Origin: an uncultured Oligoflexales bacterium
GTDB lineage: Bacteria; Bdellovibrionota_B; Oligoflexia; Oligoflexales; JAPPIL01
DNA length: 64,000 bases
Assembly (NCBI GenBank): GCA_958296095.1
Contig: OY282434.1
Span: 2,200,001 to 2,264,000, forward strand
Direction: 5' to 3'
Of the stretch, positions 54,001 to 62,401 are shown in pieces; position 1 is the first letter of the stretch; every line of letters begins with the position of its first letter. Under the pieces are notes generated by a model. It had not been told where the DNA came from and did no database searches. It saw only the letters and a program-made list of their open reading frames with translations. The translations under genes were made by a program, and so were the position numbers.

Positions 54001-54654
54001 GCGAGCTAGTTGTTGGTAAAGGGTCGTGTAAATAAGATACTTCACAGCTTGCAGGTGGCTGTTGTCGTTAGCTGCGTGGGCAATGGTTGCAATCTGCACG
54101 CCTTCGACAAAGGCAGCCTTGAGGCGTAGTTTTACGATGTCATCGCTGGTGTTAATAATGTCAAGTTTTTGTGCCCGCAATTTTTGCAACGTAGCCGAGT
54201 AGTGCCAGACCACGGCGCGGGGTGCACGCAGGTCAAACTGCGCTCCCCAGGTCGACCACCGTAGGGGCGGGGCGGTGAGCTGTTTGATGCGCATCAAGTC
54301 AGTAACTAATTGAAAATACAATTCAATCAACGCTACTTTGCTGCTCAGCGATACGAACACAGGGTGACGCTCGTCCAGCAAAACTTCTTCAAGCTGTGCC
54401 TTCCACGGCCCTAAGTCATCGAGCAGGGTGGTCAAGGTGCTATCGACCTCAGGCGTGTTGACCGTGCCTGCATAGAGCCGCGCCCGCAGCAGCTGGCGCA
54501 CATCCGCCTGCAAGCTGTCGCCGCGAGCGACAAAATCCCCTGTTGCCGCCTCAGCTGGTGACAGCGTAACTATCGATATTAACGATAAAAATATTAATTT
54601 CAAAGTATATTCCACAGTTACATAGCGCTGTCTGTTAATAATAAACAAAATCAT
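51028..54654 (-). CDS. Very large envelope protein of unknown function (about 1,208 residues)
   Basis: The N-terminus has a hydrophobic export signal (VEYTLKLIFLSLISIVTLSP then AEAATG). The first 650 residues are mainly helical. Three hydrophobic stretches lie in the middle (SFFTVMIGYHLGGWLL, LLHAMWGVILFEYFVAMPY, DMSMHALFVGWWVYSL, about residues 720-860), followed by a basic helical C-terminal half. No known domain is recognised. The start is uncertain: ATG 54654, or a GTG about 13 codons inside; the frame open to 54768 runs into AT-rich leader. It is the first gene of the operon ending with Hsp70, and diverges from the VWA lipoprotein gene. The shared AT-rich gap of about 240 bases probably holds both promoters. 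Confidence 0.72.
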   Translation of the reverse strand: MILFIINRQRYVTVEYTLKLIFLSLISIVTLSPAEAATGDFVARGDSLQADVRQLLRARLYAGTVNTPEVDSTLTTLLDDLGPWKAQLEEVLLDERHPVFVSLSSKVALIELYFQLVTDLMRIKQLTAPPLRWSTWGAQFDLRAPRAVVWHYSATLQKLRAQKLDIINTSDDIVKLRLKAAFVEGVQIATIAHAANDNSHLQAVKYLIYTTLYQQLARNAFYRGDVDSSTLLAPADYAQSDLRQRLVTRIYHEQRQTHMQHALLTTMPRLPLPPQGLRQPLIANWELYEQLAAAHPQLNAVTTRELARKIYALLDNRQKYAIAVHDVEDMRRFMLLAEHLLLPLELEKILITLSVDIDGSDTSIIALQHALLRSRTHALLAAIMPLQLSHRHKVRLYAELSLRQRELQKNSPQQTAQWYAKATAQLTHSQDAIRQSFINKVLLSARHVANIESEAAGQPVQLSILRKALLHDLFVMDFSGEVQASIEAVLRQQDYQLSRKIFFQELHQHFARLLPHTKLKPHKLAALSYHDIVSTHINPALAQLEDHEQDTVRAIKRSVRINHMAQLKSLLQYGYWFGYFADNGAATPTLDMLPLEASQRANYLQELKFVYLDEYPFLLLEKNGKKLYQVLVARIKDKDLATLDTAKIWSLLSQALRRQHLNIKDKIAAIDRAASLLDIKHLAAGSPILRVSMKEFDGLYPLHEKFVKRHNQPSRFQHNWEAININYIGSFFTVMIGYHLGGWLLRRSLFGTAGAHVLSWLNPVFGGAMPYAAPLLHAMWGVILFEYFVAMPYQTFVVKPQKLRELQQYYHLGSTRHNLISGTDLNYYRQERNGYFLSYALDMSMHALFVGWWVYSLKFSHVVPKLKEKNLQRLLKHVGVDDAANTVYKRRRSIFKADYIKRNAERQITELERASNVSRHYKRERIHRIKTAEQKLLSMMADKEQALKVAAIEHKHDFAALGLTEAVFDFDTIARAYGLIKYGYKTGVYSKAVFQEAELAMGQLQMTLVRRLKISPLRIGKTKVAEKTYQRALGEAVAESMFPERSQAALDLAVLNFYLSAAQMPPVANLENVRSTLMKLRSKLGHKFSGSRDYFGKNRAASSALFEGNMFVGYKTEVIQATPEEMRQLLKHIKTIGYNSKGIKTLKDVRDERPLIEKKLKGRIRKYTISPGMKNDTPHKKKNRDRLNHAWTSIKHYLKHGYFEGGGS

Positions 54655-54894
54655 AACTAAAGTCAAGATAATATAGTTTGTCGATATTAAAGGCGGTGAC
54701 CGTGCCTGGCTAAGGGGAGGATAACACGGTAAATTTGTCCAGGTGGCGGCACAAAAATTAGCGCACAAAAATTGCTAATGTCGAGCTGTTAGGGAAATTT
54801 TTCAAAAAAATTGGATAGTTAATTACTTTTTTTAAATAAAAAATCATTGCTACCGAGTATTTGTGTGAGGTTACAGTTAAAGGGAGAGGTAGCT

Positions 54895-56034
54895 ATGTTT
54901 TTCCGAGTGGTACTACTGGTGGGGTGTGTGTCCTGTGGCACTACGCACTTCAGTGACTCTGTTAAGCTGCAGGACGAGGCCGACGTTAGTGCTGAGCAGA
55001 TCGAAACGGTAGAACAGAGCGCTGAGGTTGCTGTCTCGACCTTGGCTAGTTACGAGACGAAGCCGCGGTTAGCGTGGCATTTTCCTTGCCAGGAAGATGG
55101 TGGATGGTCTTTGGGTGAGCATGATTTTATTGGGCAAGGTGTTTACAGCAAGAATATGCGCCAGGCGAAATCGCTAGAGCTAACCATCTCAGGGGTGCTC
55201 TGTGATACGAGATATTTGCCGCGTGATGTCGTGTTTGTCATCGATACGTCGGCCTCCATGCGCTACAACGACCCCGTGACCCCTGATGGCAGCTGTGCGC
55301 GTTCACGGGCAATGGATCGGATGGTTTCCTACTTGTCCCGCTTTGATAACGCTCAGGTCGGCTTGGTAACTTACAACAGTTATGTCAGTGTCATGCACGA
55401 GCGGCTCGTGCCCGCGACAAAGTTCTATGCTGACTACGTGATGATGCATAGCCGCATGCAGGAATTTCTCTGCTACTCGGACTTCTATACCAACTATCGT
55501 CGCGCCTTGCTGCAGACCGAAAAACTTCTCAATACAGGGCGCACCGACAGTTTTCGTGAAGTTTATTTTTTCTCGGATGGCGAGCCAGTTGAGTCTATTT
55601 TCACACTGGAAAATCCTGCGGGGTTGCATATTGCCCGAAGACTGCGCAAAAACGCCACCATCGCGACCGTCGGTCTCGGCAGGACCGGGATTCTTGAGAG
55701 AGACATCGCCAGTCGCGTCGACGGCGAGCCATTGCATCGTCAAGCGGACAAACTCGACGAGTTGTTTAGGCTGTTGCGCACACTAGTGCAAACTAAAAAC
55801 GTCGGGGCAGAACTAACGTACAGCTTTCTCGGTAGCGAGGAAAGCTATACCATCGACATCCATCAAGAGACCGGTGCCGTCGAGAATGAATTCTTTCAAC
55901 TCGACCCCCTGCTGTTCACCATCGATGCGGACGATCCGCAGAAAAACCAAGGCATTGCCATCGCCATAAAATATTGGGATAGCAATGGCAACACCTACCA
56001 TGCCAGCAGTGAACTGCACTTCACCTTTGAGTGA
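54895..56034 (+). CDS. Von Willebrand factor A domain lipoprotein
   Basis: The product is 379 residues. It has a lipoprotein signal (MFFRVVLLVGCVSCG, lipobox LVGC), a linker of about 50 acidic residues, and a VWA domain about residues 105-290 with a complete metal-ion-dependent adhesion site: FVIDTSASM (DxSxS), the Thr in GLVTYNS, and the Asp in FFSDGEP. A beta domain follows at the C-terminus. VWA domains bind protein partners through Mg. GGGAGAGG lies before the ATG at 54895; an in-frame ATG at 54847 is rejected because it would precede the signal. The protein faces the periplasm or surface and is divergent from the giant-protein/Hsp70 operon. Confidence 0.88.
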   Translation: MFFRVVLLVGCVSCGTTHFSDSVKLQDEADVSAEQIETVEQSAEVAVSTLASYETKPRLAWHFPCQEDGGWSLGEHDFIGQGVYSKNMRQAKSLELTISGVLCDTRYLPRDVVFVIDTSASMRYNDPVTPDGSCARSRAMDRMVSYLSRFDNAQVGLVTYNSYVSVMHERLVPATKFYADYVMMHSRMQEFLCYSDFYTNYRRALLQTEKLLNTGRTDSFREVYFFSDGEPVESIFTLENPAGLHIARRLRKNATIATVGLGRTGILERDIASRVDGEPLHRQADKLDELFRLLRTLVQTKNVGAELTYSFLGSEESYTIDIHQETGAVENEFFQLDPLLFTIDADDPQKNQGIAIAIKYWDSNGNTYHASSELHFTFE

Positions 56035-56046
56035 GGATGGTTAGGG

Positions 56047-56988
56047 TTAGCCGCCACCAGCAGCTCTGTTTGATTGGGAGTTACGTTGTGATCGTCCTCT
56101 TGTCGTATTCTGATACACAGCTTTATTGCAGTCAAAGCCTTTGACAGATATACTGTGGGTGAGGAGTTCTGCGGCAAAATTAGCACCTATGGTCTTGAAA
56201 ACATCTGTCCAGCTGTTGCCAGAAGACCATGACGCGGTGGCTTTATTGACCACAGCCGCTTTAGAGGAGTTGAGCATGCGGCAAACAAACCCTTCTAATC
56301 GCTGGCGTTTCTTCTCTTCCTGCTGAGCCTTATGCTCATCACGAACGTTCTCGACCTGCAAACTCAGACGCAGTTTCTGGTCGAAGTTGTAGATGTTGGC
56401 ACTGCCCATCCTGCCGCAATCAGCTTCACTTTCGGGAATCTCAGGCATAATACCGTTCACTGCCTCCACGCTATCTTTCCCTTGTTCGGCAACGTCATTG
56501 AAAATCTGTCGACAATATTTCATATTTCTCGCCACTATGTGCAGCTCCATCGGCTCTATCTTCACATTTTCTCTGTATTCCATGTGAAAGTGGAAGTTGT
56601 GTATCGCAATAGGCCCATTATTGGAATTGTCTACAGAAACTACGGCCCCGCCAAAACCAGGAAAACTGTTTAGGAGAATATCTCTGCTGGTTAAATCTTT
56701 ACCACTAACCTGCACCACCCACGGCCAGAGAATGTCAGTTGTCAAGGCGATGCGATGCCGTTGTCCCTGCGCATCTTTCTCCACGGTGATGTTGTTCTCG
56801 TTGCTGATCAGTTCAATGTTTAAATTGCCAGGATTGAGCGCGGCCGGGGCGGCGAGTGTCGAGGGGACTACCGTCGTCGGCTGGCTGACGCTAGGTGCTA
56901 CACCTGGGTTCGGTTGTAGCTGTGGTAGGCGCTGTTGCTGGCAGGCGACCAGCATTCCCCCCATGGCAAAAGACAAGACATAACGCAT
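56047..56988 (-). CDS. Lipoprotein of unknown function
   Basis: This 313-residue lipoprotein starts MRYVLSFAMGGMLVACQQQ (lipobox LVAC) with AAGGAGAG before the ATG. A Pro/Thr linker leads to a beta-rich part (IALTTDILWPWVVQVSGKDL) and a helical C-terminal part with several cysteines (MKYCRQIF, EADCGRM, FVCRML, GFDCNKA). The end is basic and Asn/Ser-rich. No family is recognised. It converges with the VWA gene (12 bases between stops). Confidence 0.7.
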   Translation of the reverse strand: MRYVLSFAMGGMLVACQQQRLPQLQPNPGVAPSVSQPTTVVPSTLAAPAALNPGNLNIELISNENNITVEKDAQGQRHRIALTTDILWPWVVQVSGKDLTSRDILLNSFPGFGGAVVSVDNSNNGPIAIHNFHFHMEYRENVKIEPMELHIVARNMKYCRQIFNDVAEQGKDSVEAVNGIMPEIPESEADCGRMGSANIYNFDQKLRLSLQVENVRDEHKAQQEEKKRQRLEGFVCRMLNSSKAAVVNKATASWSSGNSWTDVFKTIGANFAAELLTHSISVKGFDCNKAVYQNTTRGRSQRNSQSNRAAGGG

Positions 56989-57116
56989 AGAAGCTCTCCT
57001 TGAGTGATGCAAGACTCCCTTCCTCGGTGCTTATCGGCACGTTCTTGGTCAGTCTTTATCTCATTGACAATAAATTCAGTTATTGTATAATATGTGAGCT
57101 TATTAGGGCTGATTAG

Positions 57117-57791
57117 ATGCAATTCTATAAAATAATCATGACAATCATAGTAGTGGGTCTCGTTAAGGCTTGTGCTGGGGTCGAACCAGCTGGCAGCAAG
57201 GCCGTGCGTGATGAGCAGCATGCGTTAGGCATGGTATTGGTCGAGCACCAGGGGCAAAAACTGCTGAAGCTGGTGGTCTGCACGGTGCAGGGGGGGCAGT
57301 TGCCTGAAGGTGGGGTGCTGGCTGATGAGTCAGTATGCCCCAATGCTTTTGTCGCCGCGGATGGCAATGGCTATTATTTCAGTGAGTTACAGCCACGCGG
57401 GGTGAAGACACGTATGCTCCAGCGCGGTTATTCAAAGCTGGGAGGCTTGTTGTTGATTCCGCTTGCCATCGGCACGGTGGTGGGGTGGAAGGCACTGCCG
57501 CTGGTCAAGAGGCTCGAGCTTATCGTCCCCGCTGAGGGGCGCACCAGTGCTAAGGTTGGCGCGGCGGCTGGCTTGATTGCGGCAATCGTCACGCATCAGC
57601 ACTGGCGTGACCACCTGTGGGGTGAGGGCGAACGCCTGACGGCCACGCACTGGGATGACATTTTTCGCACGCACTTTACTTTTGCCGATGCCAAGCTGCT
57701 GGAAAACCCCAATGCGATTAGGGCAATCCTTACCACGCTAGCCGCGACGCTCAACCTTAGCGTCAATCCCGTTCTTAACCTGCCACGTTAG
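57117..57791 (+). CDS. Lipoprotein with internal membrane segments, unknown function
   Basis: The 224-residue product has a lipoprotein-type signal (MTIIVVGLVKACAG from the inner Met at 57138, or seven residues longer from 57117). A beta-rich part follows, then a hydrophobic stretch LGGLLLIPLAIGTVVGW, and a C-terminal region with HWDDIFRTHFTFADAK and AILTTLAATLNLSVNPVL. This end matches the end of the broken gene at 8147-9941 in motif order, so both belong to one otherwise unknown family. It may be divergently expressed from the lipoprotein at 56047. Confidence 0.68.
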   Translation: MQFYKIIMTIIVVGLVKACAGVEPAGSKAVRDEQHALGMVLVEHQGQKLLKLVVCTVQGGQLPEGGVLADESVCPNAFVAADGNGYYFSELQPRGVKTRMLQRGYSKLGGLLLIPLAIGTVVGWKALPLVKRLELIVPAEGRTSAKVGAAAGLIAAIVTHQHWRDHLWGEGERLTATHWDDIFRTHFTFADAKLLENPNAIRAILTTLAATLNLSVNPVLNLPR

Positions 57792-57902
57792 CCCTTGCCA
57801 AGCAGCAGCCCCTTGCATAGCATGCGCGCTGCGCCAGCGTCGCGGCCGAGCATGACTAGCGGTGATCGTGCCGCCACTGGAAACTGATTGAGGACTAAGT
57901 TT

Positions 57903-59033
57903 ATGCATCATGCAACTATCTGTGTGCATGGCGGTGCTGAGCCGCATGCCGAGACCGGTGCCTTGAACATGCCGATCTACCAGACTTCGACCTATGTGCA
58001 AGACAGCCCTGGCCAGCCGCGGCTTTATGACTATGCGCGGGCCGGCAATCCCACCCGCACGGCCGCGGAGGAGGCTCTGGCTCTGCTGGAGGGCGGTGCT
58101 TGTGCGTACAGTTTTGCTTCGGGATTGGCAGCAGCACAGGTGGCGATACAACTGCTCGATCAGGGCAGTCATGTGCTCGTCTGCGAAGATGTCTATGGTG
58201 GCAGTGGGCGTTTGTTCACGGACATCATGGCTCGGTATGGGCTAGAATTTGATTTCATCGACATGGCTGAACCACAGGCCATTGCCGCGGCGATAAAAGA
58301 CAATACCCGCATGCTGTGGATTGAGTCGCCTACTAATCCTTTGTTGCATTTAGTCGACATCAGAGCCGCGGTCGAGATAGCCGCACCGCGGGCAATAACG
58401 ACTGTCGTCGACAATACCTTTGCTTCGCCCGTGTTTCAGTCGCCGTTGGCACTTGGTGCGGACGTTGTGCTGCATTCGACCACTAAGTATATGGGGGGAC
58501 ACAGCGACATGATTGGCGGGGCGTTAATCGTTAACCGCGACGACCTTGCCGCCCGCATAAAATTTTTACAATTTGCCGCGGGTGCTATTCCATCCCCGTT
58601 TGAATCTTTTTTGTTGGCACGCAGTGTCAGAACGTTGCATTTGCGCATGCAGCGGCATCAAGAGAACGCGCTGCGCATTGCACAAGCACTGGAACATAGC
58701 GGACGTTTTGCCGCGGTAATTTATCCGGGCCTGCCCTCGCACCCGCAACATGCCTTGGCCAAAAAACAAATGCGTGGCTTTGGCGGGATTATTTCTTTGC
58801 GTGTGCATGGTGGCCAAGCCGCGGCGGAAGATTTTTTCCAAAAACTGCGCCTCTTCAAACTGGCGGAAAGTCTTGGTGGGGTTGAGTCGTTGGTCAATCA
58901 TCCTGAAACGATGACGCATGCCAGTGTTCCACTCGCGCGGCGGCAGCAGCTGGGCATCGACGGTGGCCTGATTCGTCTTTCGGTGGGCATCGAGCACTGT
59001 GACGATTTGCTTGCCGATCTCGGTGTCGGCTAA
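57903..59033 (+). CDS. Cystathionine gamma-synthase/gamma-lyase family PLP enzyme
   Basis: This 376-residue enzyme of methionine/cysteine metabolism is cytoplasmic and PLP-dependent. Motifs: MPIYQTSTYVQ, YARAGNPTRTAAEEALALLE, AYSFASGLAA, WIESPTNPLLHLVDI, TVVDNTFASPVFQSPLALGA, and the PLP lysine in HSTTKYMGGHSDMIGG. MetB, MetC, MegL and CGL cannot be separated by eye. The ATG at 57903 has GAGGA eight bases before it; the TTG at 57888 is rejected. It has no metabolic neighbours here. Confidence 0.93.
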   Translation: MHHATICVHGGAEPHAETGALNMPIYQTSTYVQDSPGQPRLYDYARAGNPTRTAAEEALALLEGGACAYSFASGLAAAQVAIQLLDQGSHVLVCEDVYGGSGRLFTDIMARYGLEFDFIDMAEPQAIAAAIKDNTRMLWIESPTNPLLHLVDIRAAVEIAAPRAITTVVDNTFASPVFQSPLALGADVVLHSTTKYMGGHSDMIGGALIVNRDDLAARIKFLQFAAGAIPSPFESFLLARSVRTLHLRMQRHQENALRIAQALEHSGRFAAVIYPGLPSHPQHALAKKQMRGFGGIISLRVHGGQAAAEDFFQKLRLFKLAESLGGVESLVNHPETMTHASVPLARRQQLGIDGGLIRLSVGIEHCDDLLADLGVG

Positions 59034-59237
59034 GGGAAAGCCAAGAGTAAGAGTCTAGCATCCTGCGGCTAGCAGTGCAGGTCTTTAGCATTGTGAGTGA
59101 TGTCGGGGTGGTCTAGCTATGGGATGTGCGCCGACCAAGCAAAATTTGCCGCCGCTAGGCTTAACTGTCCAGCTCTAAAAAATTTTAATTCTTTCTAAAC
59201 TTTTTTTTGGGGACATCCGAAGGGTAGGCGTGAGGTC
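59034..59237. other. Intergenic stretch
   Basis: No gene. The last 70 bases before the next gene are AT-rich (AAAAAATTTTAATTCTTTCT) and may hold its promoter, but I cannot place boxes with confidence. Confidence 0.4.
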
Positions 59238-59261
59238 TTGTTTATTGCTGCTGAGGTTGTG

Positions 59262-60518
59262 ATGGTGGATGAGGACAATAAAGAGCAAGTGGCTCAGCCG
59301 CTGGCTGAGGATGCCATGTCTGAGGCCTTTGCCGTGCAGGCAGGGGCAGAAGATGACGCGCTGGTCATGATCGCATCAGCGGCTCAACCTGAGATTGAGG
59401 TCGAGCCACGCGATGCTGAGGTTGAGCCTGGTTTGGACGTGCTTGTGCCGCCTCAGTCTTCTGACGCGGTAGAACATGCCGTGTATGATGGTGCTGAGCA
59501 AGAAGATGCTAGTGAGGCAGTCGCAGTTAGTGGGCAAGAAAATGCTAGTGCGGCAGTCGCAGTTAGCGAGCAAGAAGATGCTAGTGAGGCAGTCGCAGTT
59601 AGTGGGCAAGAAAATGCTAGTGAGGCAGTCGCGGTCAGTGGGCAAGAAAATGCTAGTGAGGCAGTCGCGGTCAGTGGGCAAGAAAGTGCTAGTGAGGCAG
59701 ATAAAAAAAAGCCCAGCACGAGTAGTGGCATTGCCTTGCCCTCGTTCGTTGAGCGCAACGAAACAGGGGTCTTCGGTGCGGTAGGCACGGCAACCGGCAT
59801 TCCCCTACCGTCGCGGGATGAGCCTTCAGACAAAGATGCTGCTGCGATTCCCGCCGCGGATGAGCCTCCCCCCCGACAACAGCACACGGTGATCAGCAAG
59901 CATGAAGATGCTCAAGTCGTCGAGGGAGTTGAGGCGGAGCATGCACAGGTCGAAGCGCCGTTCAGCGATGAAGATGATCTGCACACCCAAGCAGGAATTG
60001 AAGAAGCGCGGCAAGAAGCATTGTCAGCCGCGCAGCTTGGTGTCGCGTTCACAGCCAACGGCTTGCTGTCCTTCGAGCCGCTGGCATCACTGACGCAGTA
60101 TCCGCATCTTTACACCGCCTTGCTTAATGTCAAGGGTGTGTGGCAAAATTCAGTCAGCATGGACGAACTTATTGTCGCCGCGGCACGTGCAGAGCAGTCG
60201 GATCAACACAGCGATGCAATCAAGACCTGGTATGCGACGCGCATCAAAAAACTAGTTATCAACGCCCTCGATTTTGTCTGGATTGCTCAGGCCTACAACG
60301 TGGGCAAAGACGGCTTGATGGTAATCGATGACGAGCAGTTGTTCACTGCCTTGACGGGCACAACTGCCAGTGATTTTAGAGAATTATGCAGCCGAGGGTT
60401 CATCAACCGCAGCGATTTCAGCGCCCTAGTGCAGCAGATCAAACTTTGGGAGACAGAAGCGCTCAGTCCTGCTGATTATATTTTTTCGCATCTACGTCGA
60501 GAGCAGATGGTGGCTTGA
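59262..60518 (+). CDS. Acidic repeat protein paired with the methylase-like gene
   Basis: The product is about 418 residues. The first 260 residues are acidic and low-complexity, including six 12-residue repeats of the type QENASEAVAVSG (about residues 80-150). The last 150 residues look globular: GLLSFEPLASLTQYPHLYTA, AIKTWYATRIKKLVINALDF, LFTALTGTTASDFRELCSRG, ending PADYIFSHLRREQMVA. I do not recognise the domain. There is no signal peptide, so it is probably cytoplasmic. The inner ATG at 59262 has GAGG upstream and is preferred to the TTG at 59238. The next gene follows after 26 bases, so the two are likely co-transcribed. Confidence 0.7.
   Translation: MVDEDNKEQVAQPLAEDAMSEAFAVQAGAEDDALVMIASAAQPEIEVEPRDAEVEPGLDVLVPPQSSDAVEHAVYDGAEQEDASEAVAVSGQENASAAVAVSEQEDASEAVAVSGQENASEAVAVSGQENASEAVAVSGQESASEADKKKPSTSSGIALPSFVERNETGVFGAVGTATGIPLPSRDEPSDKDAAAIPAADEPPPRQQHTVISKHEDAQVVEGVEAEHAQVEAPFSDEDDLHTQAGIEEARQEALSAAQLGVAFTANGLLSFEPLASLTQYPHLYTALLNVKGVWQNSVSMDELIVAAARAEQSDQHSDAIKTWYATRIKKLVINALDFVWIAQAYNVGKDGLMVIDDEQLFTALTGTTASDFRELCSRGFINRSDFSALVQQIKLWETEALSPADYIFSHLRREQMVA
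59499..59702 (+). repeat. 36-bp in-gene tandem repeat, six copies
   Basis: The units begin CAAGAAGATGCTAGTGAGGC and continue AGTCGCAGTTAGTGGG. Six units differ by a few silent or conservative changes; the last is cut after eight residues (QESASEAD). Confidence 0.92.
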
Positions 60519-60544
60519 TATTGCTAACAATGAGGAAGTAACCG

Positions 60545-61393
60545 ATGTTGGAGCTTAATCCAAATATTATTGATGTTTTTGGCAATACCAAAGGCAGAGA
60601 TCAACTGGTCATGAAGATGGATCGTGCTGTCGACTTCGTCAGTCACCTTGATGGCGAAATACTAGCTGCTACTGATACGATTTTTTTTGATCCCTTTAGC
60701 AAGGCAGGTGAGGTGCTGTTTGCCGCGGCCTTGTTGTCAGCTGTGCGCGGCGAACGAGCTAATTCCGACGCTCAGGTTGCAACCCATCTCTTTGCCGAAA
60801 ATAGATTTTTTGCACTTGCACCTAACTTTAGACATCATCAGTTAAGTCTACGCACCTTCGGAGGCTTAACAGGACGTGCCAATGGCTTTATCGCCGATGG
60901 CGGTTACCTGTGTGAAAACAGCGGCAAGCTAGATAAAAAAGTGTTTAAGGATCAACTGATAAGGGTGATAGAACATATAGAGAAAATCGGCAACAAACAA
61001 ATAGTTGTTGTCAGCAGTTTGCCCTGTCAGCGCAAGGATAACAACAACGCACGCGTGATTTACAACCTCATCGTCGATCTGTTAGTCAATGGCGTGATTG
61101 ACCAAATGCTAGTGACTGCACCCGAACGCTGGTTCAGTGGTGCAAAAAAATTAGTTGATTTTCGTGAAATAAAATCTGGCTGCGTAAAATATATTCGCAT
61201 CAAAAACTCGCGCTGGGTATTTCCCCCTTTTGGTAATCGTGAAGGTGTGTGTTATGTCTACGGCGACGCGGCTTACGAAGGCCGCGACCTGATCGTCGAT
61301 AGTGGCAAACAACGCACCGTAGTTAAGCTACCGCCCGCGGGTCTCTTGCCACGTATGCTGGGGGGGCTGGTAGGAATGTTGCGAGGTAAATAA
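60545..61393 (+). CDS. Shrunken Eco57I-like adenine methylase with degenerate catalytic motif
   Basis: The 282-residue protein follows the plan of Eco57I-type N6-adenine methylase domains. A SAM-binding motif FFDPFSKAGEVLFAAALL lies near residues 47-64 (family: DPFCKSGVFL). A segment VTAPERWFSGAKKLVDFREI then FPPFGNREGVCYVY lies near residues 195-245 (family: PSRWF-GGKGL-FR, GGVCYF). The catalytic motif IV (NPPY) is replaced by SSLPCQ near residue 158, so methylation seems unlikely. The protein is also far shorter than active members. It may bind DNA or SAM only, or be a decayed gene kept open. GAGGAAG lies before the ATG. It follows the acidic repeat protein in the same operon. Confidence 0.7.
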   Translation: MLELNPNIIDVFGNTKGRDQLVMKMDRAVDFVSHLDGEILAATDTIFFDPFSKAGEVLFAAALLSAVRGERANSDAQVATHLFAENRFFALAPNFRHHQLSLRTFGGLTGRANGFIADGGYLCENSGKLDKKVFKDQLIRVIEHIEKIGNKQIVVVSSLPCQRKDNNNARVIYNLIVDLLVNGVIDQMLVTAPERWFSGAKKLVDFREIKSGCVKYIRIKNSRWVFPPFGNREGVCYVYGDAAYEGRDLIVDSGKQRTVVKLPPAGLLPRMLGGLVGMLRGK

Positions 61394-61424
61394 CTCGAAT
61401 ATCGGGTTTTTTTCATAGGGTCAC

Positions 61425-62400
61425 TACACGCAGCGAGTGGAGCTAGGCAATGTTTAGCACAGACCCCCGTTATCTTGGCACGGCACAGTGGAGCTAGTCC
61501 CTTAGCCCCGTGCCTCCGTTGTCTTGGCGAAGCGCAGCCCTACCGAGAAACTTGGGGGCAAGGACACCACTTAGCACAAATCTCCGTTGTCTTGGCACGG
61601 CGCAGACCTACCGAGAAACTCCCCACGAATATGTATAAGCACACGCCCTGTGCGAAAAAATAAACTGGTTGCAGTGTTGGCAATATCTGCGGTCGTTTTC
61701 GCACGGTCTCGCCTCGCCATTCATGGAGCTCTCGGTAGGCAAGAGGTGTGGCAACTGCGAGAAGACCTGGGGCAAGGACACCACTTAGCACAAACCTCCG
61801 TTATCTTGGCGAAGCGCAGCCCTACCGAGAAACTCGACCTCAACAGGTATAGGCACATGCCTTGTGCAAAAAAATAAACTGAATGCAATAGCAAGAGGTC
61901 TGAGGGCAAGCAGCGAGCTAGGAAGCGAGCGATACAAAAAGTCGCAGCGCAGCGAACGGCCTCGCCTCGCCGTTCATGTAGCTCCCGGTAGGCAAGTCTC
62001 AACGTGACAGCCAAGAGGTTTGAAAACAGGCAGAGGGGCTAAAGGACAAGCCTCAGCGCAATACAGGGAGATCTGAGGGCAAAGAGCGAGCTAGGAAGCG
62101 AGCGATATAGAAAGCAGCGTAGCGAGCGAAGCGAGCTAGGAAGCGAGCGATACAAAAAGTCGCAGCGCAGCGAACGGCCTCGCCCCGCCATTCATGGAGC
62201 TCCCGGTAGGCAAGAGATGGTGGCGACCGCGAGAAGGCTTGGGAGCAAGCAAAGAGACTTGGGGGCAAGCCTGAACGCAATGGCAGGAGGTCTGAGAACA
62301 AAAAGCGAGCTAGAAAGCGAGCGATATAGAAAGCAGCGTAGCGAGCGAAGCGAGCTAGGAAGCGAGCGTTACAAAAAGCCGCGCGCCACGGCGCAGCGCA
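61425..62400 (+). repeat. Modular repeat array 12 (one full and several broken cores)
   Basis: Two truncated leaders (61461 and 61516, the first fused to GGAGCTAG) precede a full core 61583-61743, a core cut after its inner part (61796-61885), and two isolated right arms (near 61955 and 62175) attached to tail units. The last tail ends at the stop of the plsC-like gene, as GCGCCGTGGCGCGCGGCTTTTTG-type sequence on the minus strand. No gene lies in this kilobase. Confidence 0.9.
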
Positions 62401-62401
62401 G

